A DNA stretch of 64,000 nt. Source: Hohaiivirga sp031546825. GTDB lineage: Bacteria; Pseudomonadota; Alphaproteobacteria; Rhizobiales; Beijerinckiaceae. The number at the start of each line of letters is the position of its first letter. Position 1 is the first letter of the stretch. Both the position numbers and the translations under genes were made by a program. Below, one piece after another: positions 9,280 through 17,888 of the stretch. The notes below the pieces were generated by a model, which was not told the DNA's origin, ran no database searches, and saw only the letters and a list, made by a program, of their open reading frames with translations. The stretch covers positions 62,001-126,000 of the forward strand of contig JAVBJU010000002.1 of assembly GCA_031546825.1 (NCBI GenBank). Reading direction: 5' to 3'.

Positions 9280-12200
9280 CCAATCGAGAGCATTTTTCAG
9301 GGAAGTCTATTCACAAGCGATTTCTTGACTCATTCCATTACAACGCTTGATGCATGGGCCGTTGCCGACGATACCATCATAGATGATTTCCATAACAATC
9401 TTATAAAACTCTACTCGTCATTTCCGACATCCCAGACCCCGAATGAAGCCCGTACTGAAGACGATTTGATTTGGCCCATCCTTGGCTTTCTCGGCTGGAA
9501 CTCCTTTATGCGTCAGCAAAACCTGACGAGCAAAGGAAGGGAAGATGTCCCCGATGGCCTGCTTTTTGCGGATGACGAAACCAAACGGAGGGCAGACACA
9601 TTCAAGTCTGAATGGGAGAAATATGGAGCTGGCCTTGCTCTGGTGGAATCAAAGCGCTGGCTGCGCCCTCTTGATCGTGGTTCCAAGAAATCCGGCGAAG
9701 AATTGGCCCCGTCGACACAGATGCTTCGGTACTTGCGTCGTGTCGACGATTTAACCAAAGGAAATCTACGCTGGGGTATTCTTACTAATGGCGGACGCTG
9801 GCGGCTTTATTACGCTGGAGCCCGGACTATTACAGAAGATTTTTTTGAGATCGACTTGGCTGCGATTCTAGGAATTGAAGGCCATGGCGATGGATTGTTT
9901 GCGTTAAATGAGCATGAGCAGCGTCATGCTCTAAAAATTTTCTATCTAGTTTTTCGCCGGGTCGCATTTTTACCCGTTGGCGTAAATAAGGTCACTTTTC
10001 ATGAGCGAGCCCGAGAAGAAGGGCGATTCTATGAAGAGCGTGTCGCCAATAGCCTTTCAGAAATTGTTTTCAACCAAATCTACCCGCTGCTCGCACGCTC
10101 CATTGCAGAGAGCGCTCCTCACGCACCTCTGGATGACGTGAGGGAAACCGCTCTGGTCCTGCTTTATCGCCTGCTTTTCATACTTTATGCCGAAGACAGA
10201 GATCTGCTTCCTGTCAATGATCGACGCTATGACGATTATGGTTTGCGGCAATCGGCCCGTCTTGATATTGGCAAGCGGAAAAGCAATGGCGACGTTTTTT
10301 CCACTACGGCCGCCCGGTATTGGTCCATTCTTGATGATTTGTGCCGCGCCATTGATAAGGGAGACAAATCAATTGGGCTCCCCCCTTATAATGGCGGCTT
10401 GTTCGCGAGTGAGCGCACTCCGCTCTTGTCAGAAATCAAAATCGGTGATGCCATCATGGCGGAAGTCATCGATAGACTGTCATTTGAACAAACTGCTGAC
10501 GGGCGCAAATACATCAATTACCGAGATCTCTCGGTTCGACAACTCGGCTCAATTTATGAACGGATTCTTGAATATGAGGTCGTACGAGAGGGAGAGCTCG
10601 TCGACATCCGGCCAAATATCTTCGCCCGCAAAGGATCAGGCAGTTACTATACCCCGGATGATCTGGTTAACCTGATTATTCAGGAAACGGTAGAGCCTCT
10701 TATAGAAAAGCACCTTGATAAATTTAGACAAAAAGTAAAAGAAATTGCCGAAAGCAATGAAGCCGAGGACATGAAGCTCGGAATGCTGAGACTTTACGAT
10801 CCCGCAGAGAAACTGCTTGATCTAAAGATATGTGACCCTGCCATGGGCTCTGGGCATTTTCTCGTCAGTCTTGTTGATTACCTGACAATCAGGGTCATGA
10901 CTGTCATCGCCGAAGTGGGCGAGATGGTCGATTGGGCGGAATATGTATCCCCGCTATCCGACCGCATCATGTCCATTCGGAACACGATATACAATAATGC
11001 GCGTGAACGAGATTGGACAGTCAATCTGGAGCAACTGGACGATCGGCATATTGTGCGACGCATGGTGCTCAAGCGCTGTGTGTATGGAGTAGATAAAAAC
11101 CCGATGGCCGTTGAACTGGCCAAAGTCGCGCTGTGGTTACATAGCTTCACTGTGGGTGCTCCACTTTCTTTTCTGGACCACCATTTGCGATGCGGTAACA
11201 GCCTGTTCGGATCATGGGTTCATGAAGGCCTGGCACAAGCGGAGAAGTACGGTATCCGCTTGTTGATGCAGGAACCTATCAGAGAAGCTCTAAAATCCGC
11301 CAAAAATATGCAGGAGCTCGAACGGCTACCGGATGCGGAGATCGCAGAGGCCCATAGATCCGCTGATATATTTTCCGGCATCAAATCCATGACCGCGCCT
11401 CTTAACGGGCTTCTGTCTTTTGTCCACTCGCTCAACTGGCTTGATCTTAAGGGCAAAAACAAACAGGAAAGAAATAACATTACCGCCGCGCTTCAGGCTT
11501 TTTTTGACGGGGAGTACGGAGATCCATTCCTCATTGCGGCGGAGCGAATCTTACCCATTCAACCAGGCTATATTGCTCCCTCAGAACCTCTGAAGGGGCA
11601 GATGTCTTCAGCCGCCAAACTAGAACTGTTCCTCAGCATCTTTGAACAATACCGTGAATTGACGCGAGAAGAACGATTTTTTAATTGGCAAGCGGCATTC
11701 ACCAGCCTTTGGACAGATTGGGAAAGTCATCATCTCAATGGCGGCTTTGATGCCGTAATCGGCAATCCGCCATGGGATCGGATGAAATTGCAGGAAGTAG
11801 AGTGGTTTGCCGCGCGTAAACGTGAAATTGCTATGACCACGCGTGCTTCCGAGCGAAAAAAACTGATTAACCGGCTGGAAAAAGACGGCGACCCTCTCAG
11901 TGCCGCATACAAGAAAGCAAGCCAACACGCCGAAACGGCAAGCCGGATTGCCCGTGAAAGCGCAAACTATCCTCTCCTTTCGGGCGGCGACATCAATCTT
12001 TACTCCCTGTTCGTTGAGCGCGCCATGGCGCTGGTCAAACCCGACGGCATGGTTGGGCTGCTCGTTCCTTCAGGCATTGCCTCAGATTTGACAGCATCCA
12101 AATTTTTCAAGAGCGTCGCGACCGAAGGGCGATTGAAAGCGCTTTATGATTTTGAGAATCGCAGAACCCGTTTCAATCTAGAACCTTTTTTCCCGGATGT

Positions 12201-13428
12201 TGATAGTCGGTTCAAGTTTTGCGCGCTTATTGCCAGTCCATCCGTATTAAGCCCCACCGCACAATGTGCTTTCTTTTTGCAAGATGTTAGCGAACTTAGT
12301 GATCCTGAAAAGTGCTTCCCGCTAGCAGCTGCTGATTTTGCCAAAGTAAATCCCAACACCGGTACTGCGCCAATTTTCCGCTCCCGTCGGGATGCAGCAC
12401 TGACCACGGCAATTTACGAACGCTTTCCAGTCCTCGTGGATCGCTCTGGTGGCGAGGTCAGAAAAGCATGGCCGGTCAAGTATATGCGCATGTTTGATAT
12501 GACCAACGATTCCCACCTGTTCCGAACACGTACTGAGCTGGAAGAACAGGAAGGGGCTTTCCCCGTTGGGCAAAACCGCTTTCAGAGTGCTTCGGGCAGA
12601 TGGATTCCGCTCTATGTCGGGCGCATGATCCATCAATTTGACCATCGCTCCGCCTCGGTCGAAACCAATGAAGAGAATCTGCATAACGCTGCGTTAAGCG
12701 GAATGATTGCGCCCGAACAGAAAAAGGATCCTAATTATCTCCCGATACCTCAGTATTGGGTTTCTGAGAAAGAAGTAAATTTTCCAGATGGGTTACGTTG
12801 GACTATCGCCTTCCGGGACATAGGCCGGGCAACGGATGTACGAACAATGATCTCAGCTGTAATTCCTTACGCAGGCGCAGGAAATACGGCCCCGATAATT
12901 ACATTACTTGACAAAACACAAATCAAGCTAATACACAATTTAATTGCATCAATAAACAGCATTATATATGATTATATAATTCGCATAAAAGTACAAAGCA
13001 CTCATCTTAATTGGTATATCATTGAACAGACTCCTATTATTTCACCTCAATTATTTACAAGTATTTATTTCGGAAACAAATCAGCAAGTGAAATAATCCG
13101 CGAAGCAACCCTAGAATTAACCTATACAGCCCACGACCTGGCGCCTTTCGCCAAAGATATGGGCTATGTCGATGCCGAAGGTAAGGTAAAGCCTCCCTTC
13201 GTGTGGGATGACGAACGGCGGTTGAAATTGCGCGCCAAGCTAGATGCCGTATTCTTCCATCTCTATGGCGTCACTGACCGTGACGATATTCGATATATCT
13301 ACTCCACCTTCCCCATCGTCGAACGACAGGAAATAGAGACCTACGGCTCCTATCGTTCCTGCGAATTGTGTCTGGACTATGTGAATGCTCTCAAGGCAGG
13401 AATGCCAGATGTAGAAGTGACCCGATAA
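9277..13428 (+). CDS. Single-chain restriction-modification enzyme (type IIG/IIL-like, Eco57I-type methylase)
   Basis: A 1383-residue protein starting at GTG (no early in-frame ATG). The N-terminus has a PD-(D/E)xK-like nuclease signature: Asp in 'VPDGLLF' (~93) and 'LVESKRW' (~125). The middle is an N6-adenine methyltransferase: SAM motif 'CDPAMGSGHF' (~520) and catalytic 'NPPW' (~829). The C-terminal third, with a 'WYIIEQ' motif, should be the target-recognition domain. Such enzymes cut and methylate the same site in one chain, defending against phage. It is AT-richer than its neighbours and lies alone between glyQ and hisS, with no mobility genes and no other defence genes, suggesting acquisition by recombination. 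A PglX-like (BREX) methylase is the main alternative, but no other brx/pgl genes are present. Confidence 0.85.
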   Translation: MPIESIFQGSLFTSDFLTHSITTLDAWAVADDTIIDDFHNNLIKLYSSFPTSQTPNEARTEDDLIWPILGFLGWNSFMRQQNLTSKGREDVPDGLLFADDETKRRADTFKSEWEKYGAGLALVESKRWLRPLDRGSKKSGEELAPSTQMLRYLRRVDDLTKGNLRWGILTNGGRWRLYYAGARTITEDFFEIDLAAILGIEGHGDGLFALNEHEQRHALKIFYLVFRRVAFLPVGVNKVTFHERAREEGRFYEERVANSLSEIVFNQIYPLLARSIAESAPHAPLDDVRETALVLLYRLLFILYAEDRDLLPVNDRRYDDYGLRQSARLDIGKRKSNGDVFSTTAARYWSILDDLCRAIDKGDKSIGLPPYNGGLFASERTPLLSEIKIGDAIMAEVIDRLSFEQTADGRKYINYRDLSVRQLGSIYERILEYEVVREGELVDIRPNIFARKGSGSYYTPDDLVNLIIQETVEPLIEKHLDKFRQKVKEIAESNEAEDMKLGMLRLYDPAEKLLDLKICDPAMGSGHFLVSLVDYLTIRVMTVIAEVGEMVDWAEYVSPLSDRIMSIRNTIYNNARERDWTVNLEQLDDRHIVRRMVLKRCVYGVDKNPMAVELAKVALWLHSFTVGAPLSFLDHHLRCGNSLFGSWVHEGLAQAEKYGIRLLMQEPIREALKSAKNMQELERLPDAEIAEAHRSADIFSGIKSMTAPLNGLLSFVHSLNWLDLKGKNKQERNNITAALQAFFDGEYGDPFLIAAERILPIQPGYIAPSEPLKGQMSSAAKLELFLSIFEQYRELTREERFFNWQAAFTSLWTDWESHHLNGGFDAVIGNPPWDRMKLQEVEWFAARKREIAMTTRASERKKLINRLEKDGDPLSAAYKKASQHAETASRIARESANYPLLSGGDINLYSLFVERAMALVKPDGMVGLLVPSGIASDLTASKFFKSVATEGRLKALYDFENRRTRFNLEPFFPDVDSRFKFCALIASPSVLSPTAQCAFFLQDVSELSDPEKCFPLAAADFAKVNPNTGTAPIFRSRRDAALTTAIYERFPVLVDRSGGEVRKAWPVKYMRMFDMTNDSHLFRTRTELEEQEGAFPVGQNRFQSASGRWIPLYVGRMIHQFDHRSASVETNEENLHNAALSGMIAPEQKKDPNYLPIPQYWVSEKEVNFPDGLRWTIAFRDIGRATDVRTMISAVIPYAGAGNTAPIITLLDKTQIKLIHNLIASINSIIYDYIIRIKVQSTHLNWYIIEQTPIISPQLFTSIYFGNKSASEIIREATLELTYTAHDLAPFAKDMGYVDAEGKVKPPFVWDDERRLKLRAKLDAVFFHLYGVTDRDDIRYIYSTFPIVERQEIETYGSYRSCELCLDYVNALKAGMPDVEVTR

Positions 13429-13569
13429 CAGGAACCGGACGCAGCTGCAGTTTTTTACCAACACTGCTTATGCTTTTCCCTTGCCTGCAAAGCACTTGCG
13501 GATTAGGACGCCAGAGATACCTTTGAACCGCTGTCATTAAAGCAGCTCCCATCTGATTGAGAAAACAGC

Positions 13570-15051
13570 ATGTCGAAGCCCGAAAAACTCAAAGCCCGTC
13601 AGCCGCGTGGTTTCATTGACCGCTCGCCCGCCGAGATCGCGGCAACCGACAGGATGCTTGCGGCGATCCGTGAGACCTATGAGCTTTATGGCTTCGAGGC
13701 GGTGGAGACGCCGTTCGTGGAATATACCGATGCGCTCGGCAAGTTCCTGCCCGATCAGGACCGGCCCAATGAAGGCGTGTTTTCGTTTCAGGACGACGAC
13801 GAGCAGTGGCTGTCGCTCCGCTACGACCTGACCGCCCCCCTCGCCCGCCATGTGGCGGAGAACTTTGACGCGCTGCCGAAGCCCTATCGCTCCTACCGTT
13901 GCGGCTGGGTGTTCCGCAACGAGAAGCCAGGACCGGGGCGCTTCCGGCAGTTCATGCAGTTCGACGCCGACACGGTTGGCGCGGCTTCCGTCGCGGCCGA
14001 CGCGGAAATCTGCATGATGGCGGCGGATACGCTGGAACGTGTCGGCATCCAGCGCGGCGATTACATCGTCAAGATCAACAACCGCAAGGTGCTGGACGGC
14101 GTGCTCGAAGTGATCGGCCTCGGCGGAGATGACCAGGCTAATACCCGCCTCACCGTGCTGCGCGCCATCGACAAACTCGACCGCCTGGGTGCGGAAGGTG
14201 TGCGCCTTCTGCTCGGCGCGGGCCGCAAGGATGATAGCGGCGATTTCACCAAGGGCGCAGGGCTGGAAGCCGCCGCAATCGACAAGGTGCTGGCTTTCGT
14301 CGCCGCCAAGGGCGCAACCACCACTGAAACCATCGCCAATCTCAACGCCGTTGTGGCGGGGTCAGAACGCGGTTTGGAAGGCGTGGCGGAACTGGCCGAA
14401 ATCGGCGCGCTTGTTGACGCGGGCAACTACGCCGACCGTGTCACCATTGACCCATCCGTGGTGCGCGGCCTCGAATATTACACTGGCCCGGTCTATGAGG
14501 CCGAACTCACCTTCACCGTCACCAATGACGACGGGCAACCGGTGCGCTTCGGCTCGGTTGCAGGCGGCGGGCGCTACGACGGCCTCGTCGGGCGCTTCCG
14601 GCCCGAGCCCGTTCCGGCCACAGGCTTCTCCATCGGTGTCTCCCGCCTGTTCTCGGCGTTGCAGGCGGTGAAGAGCCCTCTGGTGTCGGGCGCATCCACG
14701 CCCGGCCCGGTGGTTGTGCTGGTGATGGACAAGGCGGAAATCGCGGCCTACCAGAAAATGGTGGCGGCGTTACGCATGGCCGGTATCCGCGCCGAGCTTT
14801 ATCTCGGCTCGTCCGGCATGAAGGCCCAGATGAAATATGCCGATAAGCGCAACAGCCCGTGCGTTATCATTCAAGGCTCCAATGAGCGCGAACGCGGTGA
14901 GGTCGAAATTAAAGACCTGATTGAAGGCGCAAAAGCCACCGATAGCCACGCGACCAATGCCGAGTGGAAAGCCGCCCGCCCCGCGCAGTTTTCCACCACC
15001 GAAGATAACCTCATCAACGCAGTGAAAGAAGTGCTGGCCCGGCATTTCTAG
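13570..15051 (+). CDS. hisS: Histidine--tRNA ligase
   Basis: A 493-residue class II synthetase charging tRNA-His. Visible features are motif 2 'SYRCGWVFRNEKPGPGRFRQ', the histidine-binding 'GLEYYTGPVYEAEL' and 'GGGRYDGLVGRF', and a C-terminal anticodon-binding domain from about residue 375. Length fits the long alphaproteobacterial form. It is the first gene of a hisS-hisZ-hisG cluster, with a 107-bp gap before hisZ, so hisZG may also have their own promoter. Confidence 0.97.
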   Translation: MSKPEKLKARQPRGFIDRSPAEIAATDRMLAAIRETYELYGFEAVETPFVEYTDALGKFLPDQDRPNEGVFSFQDDDEQWLSLRYDLTAPLARHVAENFDALPKPYRSYRCGWVFRNEKPGPGRFRQFMQFDADTVGAASVAADAEICMMAADTLERVGIQRGDYIVKINNRKVLDGVLEVIGLGGDDQANTRLTVLRAIDKLDRLGAEGVRLLLGAGRKDDSGDFTKGAGLEAAAIDKVLAFVAAKGATTTETIANLNAVVAGSERGLEGVAELAEIGALVDAGNYADRVTIDPSVVRGLEYYTGPVYEAELTFTVTNDDGQPVRFGSVAGGGRYDGLVGRFRPEPVPATGFSIGVSRLFSALQAVKSPLVSGASTPGPVVVLVMDKAEIAAYQKMVAALRMAGIRAELYLGSSGMKAQMKYADKRNSPCVIIQGSNERERGEVEIKDLIEGAKATDSHATNAEWKAARPAQFSTTEDNLINAVKEVLARHF

Positions 15052-15158
15052 CTCTGGAAATATTGCGCCCGTTTTGTGTTTCCGAGAAACCAAAAAATAC
15101 TCTAAAACGTCGATAGCCCATTTCGCTGAAGAAGCCGCGCAATGCCGCCAGGAGTGTC

Positions 15159-16262
15159 ATGACGGAACAAGGCCAACCTTCCATGCAATCGCTGATCGCG
15201 CTGTTTGAGCGCGACGGCTATCGGCGTGTCGAGCCCGCTGTCCTGCAACCGGCGGATATATTCATTGAACTGTCGGGCGAAGACATCCGCCGCCGGTTGT
15301 TCGTAACGGAATCCCGCGATGGCGCCGCCCATTGCCTGAGGCCCGAATATACCATTCCGGTGTGCCGCGACCATCTCGCCCATAATGGTGCAAGCCCGGC
15401 GGCCTATTGTTATCTCGGGCCCGTATTTCGCCAGCGTCCCAATGAAAGCGGCGAGTTTTTGCAGGCGGGTATCGAATCTCTTGGCCGCACCGATATTGCC
15501 GCAGCCGACGCTGAAATTCTGGCTTTGGCCCTCGAAGGGCTTGAAGGGCTGGGCGCGGGCGCTGTCACCGTCACCTTCTCCGACATGGGCGTACTCGCCG
15601 CCATCATAGACGCTCTTTCACTGTCGCCACTGGCACGTCGCCGCATTCTGCGCAGCGTCATGACCGGCGGCGCGCTGGACGGGCTGACGGCTGCGCCCGC
15701 ATCGGGGCTTGCCGAACATGCGGGCCTTCTCAACGCGATTGAGGGACTGGACCCCAAAGCGGCACGCGCCGTTGTCGAAGATCTGCTGTCGATTTCTGGC
15801 ATCGACAATGTCGGCGGACGTACACCCGGCGATATTGCCGCGCGGTTTCTGTCACGCGCCTCCGATCAATCCGGCGTCCCGCAGGAAGCGCTTGATGTCA
15901 TTGCCGCCTATCAGGCCATATCCGGCGATCCCGATGAGGCTGCGGACGGTCTGCGCCGTCTCGCCCATGAGGTCGGCTTGCCGCTGGAACCCGCCATCGC
16001 CGCGTTTGAGGAGCGCTCCGGCTTCATGGCTGCACGCGGCCTCAATCTGGAGCATTTCACCTACTCGGCGCGCTTTGCCAGAAACCTTGATTACTACAGC
16101 GGCTTTATCTTTGAAATTGCCGACCCGAGCCGCAAGGACGGCAAACCGCTGGTGGGTGGTGGGCGCTATGATGGCCTCGTCCAGCACCTTGGCGCAACCG
16201 CGCCAATCCCCGCCGTCGGTTGTTCCTTCTGGCTCGACCGCCTGCCCGGAGGCGCAGCATGA
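15159..16262 (+). CDS. hisZ: ATP phosphoribosyltransferase regulatory subunit
   Basis: A 367-residue paralogue of histidyl-tRNA synthetase without tRNA-charging function. HisZ assembles with short-form HisG into a hetero-octamer and is needed for its activity and histidine feedback. HisRS-like motifs remain: 'CLRPEYTIPVCRDHL', 'NLDYYSGFIFEI' and 'GGGRYDGLV'. It overlaps hisG by four bases (ATGA) and follows hisS, so translation with hisG is coupled. A 4-bp overlap with the next gene and family length support the coordinates. Confidence 0.95.
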   Translation: MTEQGQPSMQSLIALFERDGYRRVEPAVLQPADIFIELSGEDIRRRLFVTESRDGAAHCLRPEYTIPVCRDHLAHNGASPAAYCYLGPVFRQRPNESGEFLQAGIESLGRTDIAAADAEILALALEGLEGLGAGAVTVTFSDMGVLAAIIDALSLSPLARRRILRSVMTGGALDGLTAAPASGLAEHAGLLNAIEGLDPKAARAVVEDLLSISGIDNVGGRTPGDIAARFLSRASDQSGVPQEALDVIAAYQAISGDPDEAADGLRRLAHEVGLPLEPAIAAFEERSGFMAARGLNLEHFTYSARFARNLDYYSGFIFEIADPSRKDGKPLVGGGRYDGLVQHLGATAPIPAVGCSFWLDRLPGGAA

Positions 16263-17248
16263 TGACGCAAGACAAACTGACCATTGCCGTTCCCTCAAAA
16301 GGCCGTTTGCAGGAAAACGCCATGGCGTTTTTTGCACGCGCCGGGCTGGTGCTCGAACGCTCGCGCGGTGTGCGTGACTATCGCGGCACCGTTGCCGGTC
16401 TGCCAGAGATCGACGTTCTGTTTCTTTCCGCGTCTGAAATCGTTGAGCAACTCGCATCCGGCTCCAGCCATTTCGGCGTAACCGGCGAAGACTTGGTGCG
16501 CGAGCAGATTTACGACGCCGACGCAGATGTCGCTTTGATTGCCCCGCTCGGCTTCGGCAATGCCAATGTGGTTGTGGCCGTACCGCAAGCCTGGATCGAT
16601 GTGCGCTCGATGGCCGATCTTGACGAGGTTGCCGCCGATTTCCGCGCCAAACACGGCCAGAAACTCCGGGTGGCCACGAAATATGTGAACCTGACGCGGC
16701 GCTTTTTCGCCGATTGCGGCATTCTCGATTACCGCATCGTTGAAAGCCTTGGCGCAACCGAAGGCGCTCCCGCATCCGGCAGCGCCGAAATCATCGTGGA
16801 TATCACCACCACCGGCGCAACGCTCGCCGCCAACGCCCTCAAGATACTCGATGACGGCGTTATGCTGCGTTCCGAGGCCAATCTCGTGGCCTCCCGCAAT
16901 GCGCAATGGGGGCCGCGCGCCCGCGCTGCAGCGCAGCAGGTGCTCACCCGCATCGCCGCCGAAGAGGAGGCCCGCCGCAGTCGTGAAATCACCGCCGCCT
17001 TCTCGCCCGGCCAACGGGAAGCCATCATGCAGGCGCTTGCGGGCTTTGCCATGACATTGCCTTTTGGCGCATCAGAAACGAGCCTCACATTGCATTGCGC
17101 CAAGGCGCATGTTTTTGCCATCGTCGCCGCATTGCAATCGGCGGGCGCGCGCGACGTGACAGTGCGCACCTTCGATTATGTGTTCCGCACCGAAAATCCT
17201 TTGCTGGCAAAACTTCTGGCGCGTATTGGTGGGAATCCGCAAGCTTAG
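16259..17248 (+). CDS. hisG: ATP phosphoribosyltransferase, catalytic subunit (short form)
   Basis: First enzyme of histidine synthesis: ATP + PRPP gives phosphoribosyl-ATP. The mature start is MMTQDKLTIAVPSKGRLQEN at 16259, overlapping the hisZ stop; the next codon is also ATG (16262). The PRPP-binding loop reads 'EIIVDITTTGATLAAN' (~180-196). It belongs to the HisZ-dependent group: the C-terminus lacks the classical long-form histidine-binding domain, though at 329 residues it is longer than many short forms because of an alphaproteobacterial tail. No terminator is obvious just after it. Confidence 0.95.
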   Translation: MMTQDKLTIAVPSKGRLQENAMAFFARAGLVLERSRGVRDYRGTVAGLPEIDVLFLSASEIVEQLASGSSHFGVTGEDLVREQIYDADADVALIAPLGFGNANVVVAVPQAWIDVRSMADLDEVAADFRAKHGQKLRVATKYVNLTRRFFADCGILDYRIVESLGATEGAPASGSAEIIVDITTTGATLAANALKILDDGVMLRSEANLVASRNAQWGPRARAAAQQVLTRIAAEEEARRSREITAAFSPGQREAIMQALAGFAMTLPFGASETSLTLHCAKAHVFAIVAALQSAGARDVTVRTFDYVFRTENPLLAKLLARIGGNPQA

Positions 17249-17310
17249 CCTTTTCTTGACACAATTGGCGCTATAAGGAATTTCTGCGTTCAGTCTTGAA
17301 CACCATAGGG

Positions 17311-17350
17311 TACAATACCTATTGTATAGGAGAAGGACCTCGATAGGTCC
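17311..17350 (+). promoter_or_regulatory. Two adjacent palindromes upstream of the META-domain gene
   Basis: TACAATA-cc-TATTGTA (17311-17326) is a perfect 7-bp inverted repeat, and GGACCT-cgat-AGGTCC (17335-17350) is a perfect 6-bp one. They end 25 bp before the ATG at 17375. The AT-rich palindrome could be an operator overlapping the -10 region, and the GC-rich one a leader hairpin. A TTGAAC at 17296-17301 lies 18 bp before TATTGT (17320-17325), giving a possible promoter inside the palindrome. Function is inferred. Confidence 0.4.
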
Positions 17351-17374
17351 GCTCGGAATAAGGAAGATATTGCC

Positions 17375-17839
17375 ATGAAAGCGCTTCGTCTGGCCACATT
17401 GCTCATCGCCGCGACGGTTGCCACCACCGTTGCCCAGGCGCAGAGCACCGAGGGCGCAAAGCCGGAACAACCGCGCAAGGTTATGCCGGTTGCTCCCAAG
17501 CAGACTGAGAAGACGTTTCCGGTCGGCACCACCTGGTCAGCCGTGAGCCTCAAAGGCAAAGCCTTTACCGGGGAACGGCCTACATTTTCGCTTGATCAGG
17601 CATTTCGCGGACGCGGCTTCGGCGGCTGCAACAGTTGGTCGGCCACGGTCTATCCCCTGCGAAACCAGACTTTTGCAGTCGGCCCCATCGCCGTGACCAA
17701 GAAAAGCTGTCCTGCCACCAGCGCCTCGGAAAACGCCTATCTGGCAGCGCTTCGCTCCGCCCAGAAATGGGATATCCAAGGCTCCATCCTGATCGTTTAT
17801 ACCGCCGCCGGTGAGTTGCGTTTCAACCGCTCGCTGTAA
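17375..17839 (+). CDS. Exported META-domain (HslJ-like) protein
   Basis: A 154-residue protein with a clear signal peptide (residues 1-22, cleavage after AQA) and a META/HslJ domain (about 50-154). Family features are 'TWSAVSLKGK', 'PTFSLDQAFRGRGFGGCNSW' and the closing 'AAGELRFNRSL'. Two cysteines (in 'GGCNSW' and 'KKSCPAT') could form a disulfide in the periplasm. META proteins are linked to heat or antibiotic tolerance in some species; the molecular role is unknown. It is followed by a strong terminator. Confidence 0.8.
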   Translation: MKALRLATLLIAATVATTVAQAQSTEGAKPEQPRKVMPVAPKQTEKTFPVGTTWSAVSLKGKAFTGERPTFSLDQAFRGRGFGGCNSWSATVYPLRNQTFAVGPIAVTKKSCPATSASENAYLAALRSAQKWDIQGSILIVYTAAGELRFNRSL

Positions 17840-17860
17840 TTCGGCTTTAAGAGGATTTTA

Positions 17861-17888
17861 CCCGGCTCTCCCCGAGCCGGGTTTTTTT
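17861..17888 (+). terminator. Rho-independent terminator after the META-domain gene
   Basis: Perfect 8-bp stem CCCGGCTC/GAGCCGGG (17861-17868, 17874-17881), a 5-nt loop and seven T. It touches the stop codon of the convergent ABC transporter gene. Confidence 0.92.

Noticed and set aside
9277..13428. BREX or DISARM system
   Set aside because: The methylase could recall PglX or DrmM, but no partner genes flank it; both sides are tRNA synthetase genes.
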